A stretch of 17,134 nucleotides of DNA, taken from NCBI GenBank assembly GCA_937995505.1, contig CALKJV010000231.1:1-17134 (forward strand). Direction: 5' to 3'. Position numbers and translations under genes: made by a program. The notes under the pieces are model-generated. The model worked only from the letters and a program-made list of their open reading frames with translations. It searched no databases and had not been told where the DNA came from. Every line of letters begins with the position of its first letter. Positions within the stretch are counted from its first letter, which is position 1. This DNA comes from an uncultured Bacteroidia bacterium. Its GTDB lineage: Bacteria > Bacteroidota > Bacteroidia > SpSt-205. Positions 1 through 6,931 of the stretch are shown here, piece after piece.

Positions 1-903
1 CGCGAGAAACCGCCGTCGTACATCTAGGGGTTCTGTCAGGCCGGGTAAGGTAATGCGTAAGACCTCCTCCTCGGGCACCTGGCTTGCTAAGGCGGCGCCT
101 GCCTGCACTTTGAGGCTTTCTACTTGGGTAGGCAGGAGCACCCGCAGAGCCTCTCGTAAATCATCGGTTACTGTCTTGCCGCCTAAAGGTATCACGGCAA
201 AATGCCGCAGGAGACCCTCTGCATAAGCGACCACCGTGGTGGTATATGCTCCTATGTACAGGAGGGCAGCTCCAGAGGCTTTGATCTCCTGCGGTAAGAC
301 AGCCTCTGCCGCTACAAGGGCTCGCGCGACAAAGGCTTCTACTTCCAACCCTAACCGTTGAAAGCATCTGCGTAGCATGTGTAGGGCTTCTTGCGGGGCA
401 TATAAAAGGAAAAAATTCCCCTCTAGCCGCACCCCACTCATGCCAAGGGGGTCGCGTATGTTGCGGCGCTGATCAATGTGGTACACCTGCGGAATGGCGT
501 GTATCAGTTCCATGTCCGCAGGGGTAGGGCGTTGGGTAGCTTGCTGACGCAGCCGCTCTAAGTCTTGATAGGTAACTTCATGATCCTCCTCGGAAAAGGT
601 AACAATGCCCGGCGTCCACTCCCCGTGTAGATGCGGATGGCTAATGCCTACCCATACTCGCCCGATGACGGTATTAGACTGCTGGCTAGCTTGGTGTAGG
701 GCTTTTCGGATAGACTCCACGGCTTTTTCTATGTTAGCGACGCCGCGCTCATCTATCCCTTCGGCTGGGGCTGTGCCGATACCGAGTACACTGAGACGAC
801 CCTGTCCATCCGGCTGCCCTATCAGCACTCGAATTTGCTGGGTTCCGATGTCTACAACTGCGTGTATATCCCGAGAAGTTTGCGTATTGGTTTTTTTACT
901 CAT
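1..903 (-). CDS. ftsA: Cell division protein FtsA, N-terminal 301 residues (3' end outside window)
   Basis: FtsA is the actin-like protein that anchors FtsZ filaments to the inner membrane and recruits the divisome. I translated this region from the ATG at 903-901; the frame stays open for 301 codons to the window edge, so the C-terminal part and membrane-targeting helix are not seen. The actin-fold phosphate-1 motif is visible as VVDIGTQQIRVLIG (residues 16-29), and a GGKTVTDDL segment (241-249) matches the family's GGxxxTxDI. The phosphate-2 motif, usually DIGGGTTD-like, reads YIGAYTTTVV (216-225) and has lost its acidic and glycine positions. It is last in the visible ftsW-murG-murC-ftsQ-ftsA series, 29 bases after ftsQ; ftsZ would be expected next, outside the window. 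The minus-strand leader shows no Shine-Dalgarno. Identity rests on motifs plus gene order. Confidence 0.93.
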   Translation of the reverse strand, partial: MSKKTNTQTSRDIHAVVDIGTQQIRVLIGQPDGQGRLSVLGIGTAPAEGIDERGVANIEKAVESIRKALHQASQQSNTVIGRVWVGISHPHLHGEWTPGIVTFSEEDHEVTYQDLERLRQQATQRPTPADMELIHAIPQVYHIDQRRNIRDPLGMSGVRLEGNFFLLYAPQEALHMLRRCFQRLGLEVEAFVARALVAAEAVLPQEIKASGAALLYIGAYTTTVVAYAEGLLRHFAVIPLGGKTVTDDLREALRVLLPTQVESLKVQAGAALASQVPEEEVLRITLPGLTEPLDVRRRFLA

Positions 904-932
904 ATCGATAGAGGAGAAAGTTTCATGAGAAC

Positions 933-1616
933 TTAGGCTCTTTCGCATACAATTTGACCAGGTATGTAGAGGAGAATTGTACGGAAGGTATAGCCCCCTT
1001 CTTTGAGCTGAATGGCTCGCAAATATACATCCCATTGCTGTAAGGCTGTGGGTAGATGAGGGGTACGGCCTAAATGGAACGTTTCTGAAGAGATTTCTAA
1101 GTAGCCAATCCATAGCCCATCGGGGCGCTGGTAAAGGCGACTTACTGCTTGATGGTACCAGGGCTTAGCTTTCCACCAGCGCAAAAAGGTCTCAATTGCC
1201 GTGCTATCCCACCGAGGGGTCTCTATGATAGGCAAGTCTAAGGGCCGTGTTAGGGGCAAGCGATGCCCCTCGGCATCTACATAAAATTGTCTCAAAGGCA
1301 GAGCTACCCGAGCGACCGGTTGGCGCGTATGGGCTTGGAGACACACCACACCTGTGCCCGTGTAGTATATCTGTACCTTTTCAAATAGGGCGGTTTCTTT
1401 CAAGGCTTTGTAGGCGTTCCAGAGGCGTTTCTCGGGGGTTGGCCCTTCGGTGGCCTCAATGGAACGGGCTACCCAGCTGCTATCCCACAGAGAGCCGCTC
1501 CCCATGAGCCGCCATTCCCCTCGCAGCTGTAGCGCTGCATAATAAGAGTCCCCTAAGATCCAACTAAGCCCTGCCCCTAGTGTAGCAAAAACTGTCCAAA
1601 AGCCTCTAAGCCTCAT
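933..1616 (-). CDS. ftsQ: Probable cell division protein FtsQ
   Basis: The product has 227 residues. FtsQ is a single-pass inner-membrane protein whose periplasmic part links early and late divisome proteins. An N-terminal hydrophobic segment (about residues 5-22, after MRLR) would be the membrane anchor. The periplasmic part holds QPVARV (99-104) and YVDAEGHRLPL (112-122), which fit the conserved FtsQ pattern of a QP(V/L)A strand followed by a (V/Y)DxxG turn; the C-terminal LYIPGQIVC also fits the terminal beta strand. The POTRA region before residue 100 is hard to recognise. FtsQ is poorly conserved, so the call relies heavily on its place between murC and ftsA. Its start overlaps the end of murC by 11 bases, suggesting translational coupling. 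Confidence 0.82.
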   Translation of the reverse strand: MRLRGFWTVFATLGAGLSWILGDSYYAALQLRGEWRLMGSGSLWDSSWVARSIEATEGPTPEKRLWNAYKALKETALFEKVQIYYTGTGVVCLQAHTRQPVARVALPLRQFYVDAEGHRLPLTRPLDLPIIETPRWDSTAIETFLRWWKAKPWYHQAVSRLYQRPDGLWIGYLEISSETFHLGRTPHLPTALQQWDVYLRAIQLKEGGYTFRTILLYIPGQIVCERA

Positions 1617-2913
1617 ACACTAAGTAATTTATGAGCGGTTCTACCCACTTATAAATGTCTCCTGCCCCGAGAAGGGCGATTACAGCGGGAGTAGATGAAG
1701 GCAGCATAGAAAACATCTCTGCTCCCAAAGGTAAGTCCTCTTCTACGGGTACTGTGATATGTGGAGAGATTAACCTATGGGTAACTTCGCCTGTGGAAGG
1801 TTCACGGGCGGCGTAAATGGGGAAAAGATAAACACGGTCTGCTAAGGAAAGGGCTTCCCCAAATTGCTTAGCAAAAAATGCCGTACGACTATACAAGTGT
1901 GGTTGAAAGAGTACGAAAAGCGGCTTAGAGGGAAAAGCTTCGCGCAGCGCTTGTAAAGTGGTACGGATTTCGGTGGGGTGGTGGGCGTAGTCGCTTACGA
2001 TGAGGTGGCCTGTGGGCAAGGAATAAAGTTCCATGCGACGGTGTACGCCGGCAAAGTCTTGAAGGGCCTGGGCCAGCTTTGCAAAAGGCAGCCCTAAGGC
2101 TTCTAAGAGGGTCAGGGCAGCTGAGGCATTCTCGGCATAGGCGCGGCCTAGCTGGTGCCAGCCTACCTCACGCCTTTTCCCTTCCCACTCGTACTGAAAG
2201 CATACCTGCCCTTCTCGGGCTTCGTACGCTGAGAGCTGGTACCGTAGCAGAGGCCTTCCGAGATCGGGCAAGCGAGCAGGGCCTACGCATAGTCCTTTCA
2301 CTTGCTGAGCGAAGGTGCGATAAGCTTCTCGCACGCCCTCTGCCGAACCGTAGATTTCTAAATGATCAGCCTCTACGCTTTGAATAATAGCGTGGGCTGG
2401 CTTCAGCAGGAGCATGGCTCGGTCGTACTCGTCTGCCTCCGCGACAGCCCAGTGGCTGGTGCCTGCTATGTAGGTATTGTGGAAGTTTCGCATGAGCCCT
2501 CCTACGAAGGCTGTAGGGGATTCCCCGAGGGCATGGAGGAGCCAGGTCAGGATAGCGCTGGTAGAGGTTTTCCCGTGGGCGCCTGCCACGGCAAGCACCT
2601 GATAGGGCTCCAGCACCCGGGCTAAAGCCGCTGCACGCCGCCAAGTGGGTAAGCTGCGCTGCTTGACCGCTTCCCACTCCGGAAAGTCTGCTGGGATGGC
2701 TGGGGTATAGATTACGCCTTCGGCTGCTGCCAAGCGCTCGGGATTTGGGTGAAAGTCAATCGGTATGCCCAGCCCTGTGAGAATTTCAGTTTGGGGCGAG
2801 GTTTCGCGGTCGTAGCCAGAGAGCTCGTGCCCCTTGTGCCAGAGGTGCTGGGCGAGAGCGCTCATCCCTACGCCCCCGATACCCCATAGACGAAGTCGCT
2901 TAGGCAGTTCCAT
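1606..2913 (-). CDS. murC: UDP-N-acetylmuramate--L-alanine ligase
   Basis: MurC joins L-alanine to UDP-N-acetylmuramic acid using ATP, the first amino acid addition to the peptidoglycan stem peptide, in the cytoplasm. The 435-residue protein has the three Mur ligase parts: an N-terminal nucleotide-fold domain with GIGGVGMSAL (11-20), the ATP-binding P-loop GAHGKTST (111-118), and the central EADEYDRAML segment (159-168), whose acidic residues are typical of Mur ligases. The C-terminal domain follows to residue 435. Length is near the family norm (about 450-490), slightly short. It overlaps murG by 14 bases and ftsQ by 11 bases, so it is tightly coupled within the dcw series. The start at 2913 places the glycine-rich loop at the usual distance from the N-terminus. 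Confidence 0.97.
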   Translation of the reverse strand: MELPKRLRLWGIGGVGMSALAQHLWHKGHELSGYDRETSPQTEILTGLGIPIDFHPNPERLAAAEGVIYTPAIPADFPEWEAVKQRSLPTWRRAAALARVLEPYQVLAVAGAHGKTSTSAILTWLLHALGESPTAFVGGLMRNFHNTYIAGTSHWAVAEADEYDRAMLLLKPAHAIIQSVEADHLEIYGSAEGVREAYRTFAQQVKGLCVGPARLPDLGRPLLRYQLSAYEAREGQVCFQYEWEGKRREVGWHQLGRAYAENASAALTLLEALGLPFAKLAQALQDFAGVHRRMELYSLPTGHLIVSDYAHHPTEIRTTLQALREAFPSKPLFVLFQPHLYSRTAFFAKQFGEALSLADRVYLFPIYAAREPSTGEVTHRLISPHITVPVEEDLPLGAEMFSMLPSSTPAVIALLGAGDIYKWVEPLINYLVYEA

Positions 2914-3970
2914 ACGCCAGCTCGTGAAGGGCTCGGGCTAGGACTTCTGCGGCATCCGGTCGGGCTAACCCTCCCGCCGCAGCGGCACGCTTCGCTCTCA
3001 GCGATGGGTCTTGTAGTAGCTCCAGTACAGCGGTACAAAGGGAGCTCTCGTCGGTTTCCTCTACTAGGGTAGCAGCGCCGTGGTCTTGCCAGTACTGGGC
3101 ATTTTTGCGCTGGTGATCTTCGGCTACATGGGGGGAGGGGACGAGTACAGCGGGTTTGGCCCACCAAGCCAACTCCCCTAAGGTAGAGCCGCCCGCCCGG
3201 CTGACTACAATATCAGCTGCGCTATAAGCCGCTATCATGTTCTCTATGAAGGGCAGAGTACGGATAGCGGAGTCTTCTATTGAGGGATTTTCTCGGCCGA
3301 CTTGCCACAGAAGGGTAGCGCCTGCTGCGATCCACTTGGGAGCTGCTGAGGCTACCGCCCGATTGAGGGCAGAGGAGCCCTGACTACCGCCCAGTACAAG
3401 GACCATCGGTCGATCTGGTGGGAATTGCCAGAGGGCTTTGGCTTCTGCGGCGGTGAAGCGGCTGCGGTCGGCTTCCGTGAAGCGCACGGGAACCCCCAGC
3501 CATTCGCTGGGCTTTTGGACGCCAGCGGTCTGGGGAAAAGCCCCATAGATGCGATCAGCCCAGCGGCTCAGCCACCGTATAGTGCGCCCCGCATGCCAAT
3601 TAAGCTCCAAAAGCACCAACGGAACCCCCCGTATAGCTGCCCACAAGCCCGGTAGCAAGCCCGGATAACCCCCTGTGGTGAAAAGTACCCGAGGTTGATA
3701 CTTTTTGAGTAACCGATGCACCTCTTTTGTGGCACGGGGCAGACGCTCCACCAACCGAAGGTTGCGCCAGCCCAGGTGAGGTTGCCATCCGGCACTGGGC
3801 ACGCCTTGCCAGGGGATGCCCGTGGGCTCTATCCAGGCAGCTTCTCGCCCGCCGGTCACACCTATCCAGTAGATGGGCTGCTCCGGCCAGTGCCGCTGCC
3901 AAGCTTGCGCCACCGCTAAAGCCGGAAATACATGTCCCCCAGTACCTCCCGCTGCAATCACCAGGCTCAT
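2900..3970 (-). CDS. murG: UDP-GlcNAc:undecaprenyl-PP-MurNAc-pentapeptide GlcNAc transferase
   Basis: MurG makes lipid II by moving GlcNAc from UDP-GlcNAc to lipid I on the inner face of the cytoplasmic membrane. The 356-residue GT28-family protein shows the N-terminal glycine loop GGTGGHVFPA (8-17), a second loop GGYPGLLPG (100-108), the C-domain nucleotide loop GGSQGSSALN (194-203) and the UDP-GlcNAc site SRAGGSTLGEL (257-267), followed by PSPHVAEDHQRKNA (278-291). The acceptor-side segment usually written as (H/Q)EQN reads LELN (121-124), keeping Glu and Asn but not Gln. Its ATG overlaps the ftsW stop as ATGA, a standard coupled arrangement. Confidence 0.97.
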   Translation of the reverse strand: MSLVIAAGGTGGHVFPALAVAQAWQRHWPEQPIYWIGVTGGREAAWIEPTGIPWQGVPSAGWQPHLGWRNLRLVERLPRATKEVHRLLKKYQPRVLFTTGGYPGLLPGLWAAIRGVPLVLLELNWHAGRTIRWLSRWADRIYGAFPQTAGVQKPSEWLGVPVRFTEADRSRFTAAEAKALWQFPPDRPMVLVLGGSQGSSALNRAVASAAPKWIAAGATLLWQVGRENPSIEDSAIRTLPFIENMIAAYSAADIVVSRAGGSTLGELAWWAKPAVLVPSPHVAEDHQRKNAQYWQDHGAATLVEETDESSLCTAVLELLQDPSLRAKRAAAAGGLARPDAAEVLARALHELAYGTA

Positions 3971-5058
3971 GAGGATAAAGCTTTTCGGCTAATCGCCGTC
4001 GCAAGGCCTAAAATGAGTGCCTGTACTAAGAGTGAGCTTCCCCCCAAGCTAATCCATGGTAAAGGTACGCCAGTGATAGGAAAGACTTCTAAACTTACAC
4101 CCACATGAATCCCCACTTGAAAGGCGATCTGCAAAAAAGCCCCTACCAGAAACAGCTGCCCAAACCCCTGCGCTACGGTAGCAAGGGCAGCCAAGCGCCA
4201 TAAAAACAGGCCATACAGCCCTAAGATAACGAGCCCTCCGAGGAGGCCGTACTCTTCTATGAGGATAGAGTAAGCGAAATCGGAGTACGACTGGGGCAGG
4301 TAATACCGTTGTGTGCTACGGCCAGGGCCCTTGCCCCAAAGCCCGCCCGAGTACACTGCTAAAGAGGCGTGCGCTCGCTGGTAATCGTCGGCTTTGCCCG
4401 TGGAAGCAGCGTTCTCTTTCCAGAAGGTAGCGATGCGCTGCTGCCATACCTTCGCTCGGGGAGCAAAGATAAAAAGTCCTATTAACCCTATCAGGCCCAT
4501 CAAGCTGAGGCGCACCATGGATCGGAGAGGTAGCCCGCCGATATAGAGAAAGAGGAGAGCTAATGTCAAGAGGAGGAGGCCGTTGCTGAGGTTGAGGGGA
4601 GCAATTAGGGCAAAGGTGAGACCGATTCGCCAGAGGAGCGGAAAGAGCCCTTCCCAATGCTTGAGCGCCTCGGGAGCGGCAGCCATACGGTAGGCTAGAA
4701 GCCCCATAAGACCAAAGCGGGCAAGCTCAGAAGGTTGCAGCGAGAGCCCTCCCACATAAATCCAGCGCTGAGCCCCGCTTCCGCGGAAAAAGGTATACAT
4801 CAGTAGCGCTATACTGATCCACCAGAGCCCCTCAAAAGCAGGCCCCCACCGCCGGTAGTCGGTGAAGTGCATGGCATACGCCCCAAAAAGCGCCAGAAGT
4901 ACCGTGAGACCATGCTTGATGAGGTAGTACTCAGGCATTTCGGGGTGATAGCGAAAGACTAGCCCTACACTGGCGCTATATACCACTAATAGCCCGATGA
5001 GGCTCAGGAAGAGGGCGATTGCCCAGAGCGTGCGGTCTCCTCGTAGGGCTCCCAGCAT
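3967..5058 (-). CDS. ftsW: SEDS-family peptidoglycan glycosyltransferase FtsW
   Basis: FtsW is a polytopic inner-membrane protein of the SEDS family that polymerises lipid II at the septum with its partner class B penicillin-binding protein. The 363-residue protein is hydrophobic almost throughout, consistent with about ten membrane segments. Family marks are LQPSELARF (107-115), the extracytoplasmic loop LPQSYSDF (254-261), whose Asp260 corresponds to the essential SEDS aspartate, and the C-terminal PLPWISLGGSSLL (332-344). FtsW rather than RodA is preferred because murG, murC, ftsQ and ftsA follow directly. It starts the visible dcw series; the usual upstream murD is absent and queF lies there instead, 68 bases away. 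A near-match to TAnnTTTG lies 8 bases before the start. Confidence 0.94.
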   Translation of the reverse strand: MLGALRGDRTLWAIALFLSLIGLLVVYSASVGLVFRYHPEMPEYYLIKHGLTVLLALFGAYAMHFTDYRRWGPAFEGLWWISIALLMYTFFRGSGAQRWIYVGGLSLQPSELARFGLMGLLAYRMAAAPEALKHWEGLFPLLWRIGLTFALIAPLNLSNGLLLLTLALLFLYIGGLPLRSMVRLSLMGLIGLIGLFIFAPRAKVWQQRIATFWKENAASTGKADDYQRAHASLAVYSGGLWGKGPGRSTQRYYLPQSYSDFAYSILIEEYGLLGGLVILGLYGLFLWRLAALATVAQGFGQLFLVGAFLQIAFQVGIHVGVSLEVFPITGVPLPWISLGGSSLLVQALILGLATAISRKALSS

Positions 5059-5066
5059 AGAGGACG

Positions 5067-5074
5067 CAAATATG
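5067..5074 (-). promoter_or_regulatory. Possible weak -7 element before ftsW
   Basis: On the minus strand this reads CATATTTG, one mismatch from the Bacteroidota -7 consensus TAnnTTTG, and ends 8 bases before the ftsW ATG. I see no TTTG at the expected -33 position. It would allow ftsW to be transcribed separately from queF, but one short imperfect match is weak evidence. Confidence 0.3.
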
Positions 5075-5126
5075 TTTGGACTTGGGGCGGGGGAGGGAGA
5101 TTGTGGATAGAAGAGTTTTGCGCAGG

Positions 5127-5573
5127 CTAAGGCGTGGATGAAATCACACCTGGCAGAAGTTGCCGAGTCTCTTCGGGTAGGTCAGCGAGCGCCCCCTTAG
5201 CCAAATGCACGGTCGTAAGTATGCCCCCTCGGATGTTGTAGCGAAGGGATAAGCGCAGGTATCGCGGCTGCAGCACCGCCCACAGGTCTTCAAAGATAAG
5301 GTCGGCTACCGGCTCTTGGAAGATCTCTTCGTTGCGGTAGCTGAAAAGGTACATTTTCAAGGCTTTGAGTTCTATGCATCGGTCGGAGGGCACATACCAG
5401 ATATCCAGCGTGCCGATGTCGGGAAGCCCTGTGCCGGGGCACACCGCGCTAAACTCTTCGGTGTGTAGGTGGATAACCTGGGGCTGCTCGGTTACAAGGG
5501 TAAAGGTCTCCAAGAGCGCTCGCCTTTCGGGCTTGCGTACCTCGTCGCGCGTATCAGCGATTCGGATGGGCAT
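5127..5573 (-). CDS. queF: NADPH-dependent 7-cyano-7-deazaguanine (preQ0) reductase
   Basis: QueF reduces the nitrile of preQ0 to the amine preQ1, a cytoplasmic step in making queuosine for the wobble base of certain tRNAs. The 148-residue length fits the single-module (B. subtilis-type) QueF. The catalytic pair is visible: Cys45 in AVCPGTGLPD, which forms the thioimide, and Asp52, the proton donor. The QueF signature follows as IELKALKMYLFSYRN (67-81). In the next segment, IFQEPV (84-89), the Glu that contacts substrate is kept, but the His that usually precedes it is Gln86. The start lies 20 bases inside the end of the pseudouridine synthase gene, so these two RNA-modification genes are probably co-transcribed. 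I see no other queuosine genes in the window. Confidence 0.95.
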   Translation of the reverse strand: MPIRIADTRDEVRKPERRALLETFTLVTEQPQVIHLHTEEFSAVCPGTGLPDIGTLDIWYVPSDRCIELKALKMYLFSYRNEEIFQEPVADLIFEDLWAVLQPRYLRLSLRYNIRGGILTTVHLAKGALADLPEETRQLLPGVISSTP

Positions 5574-6858
5574 CGGGCGAAGGAAGCATTTTGAGCCAAG
5601 CTATCTCTTGCGGAGAGAGATAACGCCATTGGCCGCGCGGTACCCCTTTGCGGTTAATCGGTCCAAACGCAATCCGATCCAAACTTTTGACTTTATAACC
5701 CAAGTGCTCCAACATGCGTCGCACGATGTGCTTTTTGCCGATGTGGAGGGTAAGCACGAGGGTATAGGGGTCTTCTAAGTAGGCTTCGTCGGCTTGGGCA
5801 GCGCCGTCGGGTAGCGGTATGCCCCGCAGAAGCCGTTCTACCACCTCGACGTTCATAGGCTTGATAGTAGTGGCCCGATAGGTGCGGGGTACCTTGGAGC
5901 GGGGATGTAGGAGCTTTTCCGCTAAGTCTCCGTCATTCGTAAGCAAGAGAATGCCCGTGGTGTTGCGGTCCAGGCGTCCGACGGGATATAGCCGTGCAGG
6001 GGTTACTCCTTCCAAGAGGTCAAGCACTGTTTGTCTCCCGTGCATATCTTTTACAGTACAGAGGGTGTTTTTGGGCTTATTGAGCAGGATATACACGGGC
6101 TTTTCGGGGTAGATACGCTGGCCTTTATAGAATATCTGGTCTTTTTCGGGATCTACATACTGCCAAGGTTCACGCATAGTTTCGCCGTTGACGGAGACTT
6201 GCCCGTTTTGGATGATTTCTGCGGCGCGTCGGCGAGAGGATACGCCCGCCAGAGCGAGGAAGCGTACCAGCCGTATGGGACCCACAGAGTATGCGCTCGG
6301 GCTTTTCTGGCTTGGAAGAGAAGTATCCTTCGTCTCAGCTCTGGGTCGGATAAAAAGCTGCTTATCGGAGCTATTTCTCACGAGGGGCCTCCTGGGCGAC
6401 GGGGATCGGTCTCTTTTGCTTGATGGGGGGGCTTGAAGGCTTGCCCTGTGCTCCGGAGAACGCCGCAGATCATTTCTGCGAAAGGGGCTGGAGGATTGCT
6501 GGCGTGAAGGGCCTTCGCCAGTTTGTGGCTTCTCTTCTGTTCTGCGACCCGAGGACCTCCAGGAAGGACGAGCAGGATATGGCGATGACTTAGCGGAGCT
6601 TTTACCTGCTGAAGATGCCTTGTGGTGTCGGCTGGCTTGCTGTGATGGGCTTTCGTAGAAATGGTCGGAGGATTGCTGGCGTGAGGGGCGCTTACGAGCT
6701 TGTGGCTGCTCCTCCGAGCGGCCCGAGGACCTCCGGGAAGGGCGAGTAGGGTACAGTGATGTCTTAGCGGAGCTTCTCGAGCGAGAGGGACGCCTCTGTG
6801 AGCCAGCGACGGGCTCTTTTGAGTGACGACGGGACGAGCCAGAGGAGGAGTTAGACAT
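5554..6858 (-). CDS. RluB/RsuA-family pseudouridine synthase with long Ser/Arg-rich N-terminal tail
   Basis: This enzyme isomerises a uridine to pseudouridine in RNA, most likely in large-subunit rRNA by analogy with RluB. From the chosen start it has 434 residues. Residues 1-194 are low complexity, rich in Ser, Arg, Pro, Gln and Lys, and contain a duplicated block of 36-37 residues (29-64 and 87-123). An S4 RNA-binding domain follows (about 196-250; LVRFLALAGVSSRR), then the synthase domain with the catalytic Asp297 in GRLDRNTTGILLLTNDG (294-310). RluB and RluE/RsuA relatives cannot be separated with certainty. The frame is open upstream to an ATG at 6990, but starts at 6990 or 6933 would overlap serS or its promoter; MSNSSS at 6858 leaves a 73-base divergent intergenic region. 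Basic disordered tails before the S4 domain are common in this family in Bacteroidota, though this one is long. Confidence 0.9.
   Translation of the reverse strand: MSNSSSGSSRRHSKEPVAGSQRRPSRSRSSAKTSLYPTRPSRRSSGRSEEQPQARKRPSRQQSSDHFYESPSQQASRHHKASSAGKSSAKSSPYPARPSWRSSGRRTEEKPQTGEGPSRQQSSSPFRRNDLRRSPEHRASLQAPPSSKRDRSPSPRRPLVRNSSDKQLFIRPRAETKDTSLPSQKSPSAYSVGPIRLVRFLALAGVSSRRRAAEIIQNGQVSVNGETMREPWQYVDPEKDQIFYKGQRIYPEKPVYILLNKPKNTLCTVKDMHGRQTVLDLLEGVTPARLYPVGRLDRNTTGILLLTNDGDLAEKLLHPRSKVPRTYRATTIKPMNVEVVERLLRGIPLPDGAAQADEAYLEDPYTLVLTLHIGKKHIVRRMLEHLGYKVKSLDRIAFGPINRKGVPRGQWRYLSPQEIAWLKMLPSPDAHPNR
6490..6600 (-). repeat. Intragenic repeat copy B in the pseudouridine synthase tail
   Basis: This 111-base segment, coding residues 87-123, is an imperfect copy of 6667-6774. 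Both begin on the plus strand with GGAGGATTGCTGGCGTGA and end with TTAGCGGAGCT; in between they share most bases and differ by one codon in length. The encoded blocks share SSAK-S-YP-RPS-RSSGR and end in PSRQQSS. Copy starts are 177 bases (59 codons) apart, and the 22-residue spacer shows a weaker echo, so the duplicated unit may be 59 codons. Confidence 0.8.
6667..6774 (-). repeat. Intragenic repeat copy A in the pseudouridine synthase tail
   Basis: This is the 108-base partner of the copy at 6490-6600; it codes residues 29-64 and lies nearer the N-terminus. Preservation of the frame and of the Ser/Arg/Pro pattern, despite base changes, indicates an old duplication kept as coding sequence rather than a recent slippage product. 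Confidence 0.8.
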
Positions 6859-6865
6859 AGACTGC

Positions 6866-6873
6866 GAAAGGTA
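6866..6873 (-). promoter_or_regulatory. Possible -7 element for the pseudouridine synthase operon
   Basis: On the minus strand this reads TACCTTTC, matching TAnnTTTG except for the last base, and ends 7 bases before the ATG at 6858. Its spacing resembles that of the perfect elements before serS, lpdA and the secreted protein. It lies in the 73-base divergent region shared with serS. Confidence 0.4.
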
Positions 6874-6917
6874 CACTTTTTTCTCTCCCCAGATGGGAAC
6901 TGGGCGAACCTCCTCTC

Positions 6918-6925
6918 TAACTTTG
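6918..6925 (+). promoter_or_regulatory. -7 promoter element before serS
   Basis: TAACTTTG is a perfect match to the Bacteroidota -7 consensus TAnnTTTG. It ends 6 bases before the serS ATG at 6932. I see no TTTG about 20 bases further upstream, so the -33 part is not supported. If used, transcription would start at or within a few bases of the start codon. Confidence 0.6.
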
Positions 6926-6931
6926 CGCCCC

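Noticed and set aside
5084..5097. G-rich stretch upstream of ftsW, as a possible G-quadruplex
   Set aside because: It has only three runs of three or more G, followed by weaker pairs; a stable three-tetrad quadruplex is not supported.
6893..6931. Longer SerRS from the ATG at 6893
   Set aside because: SerRS normally begins directly with the short strand and helix seen from Met at 6932; the extra 13 residues are unlike the family and would overlap the TAACTTTG promoter element.
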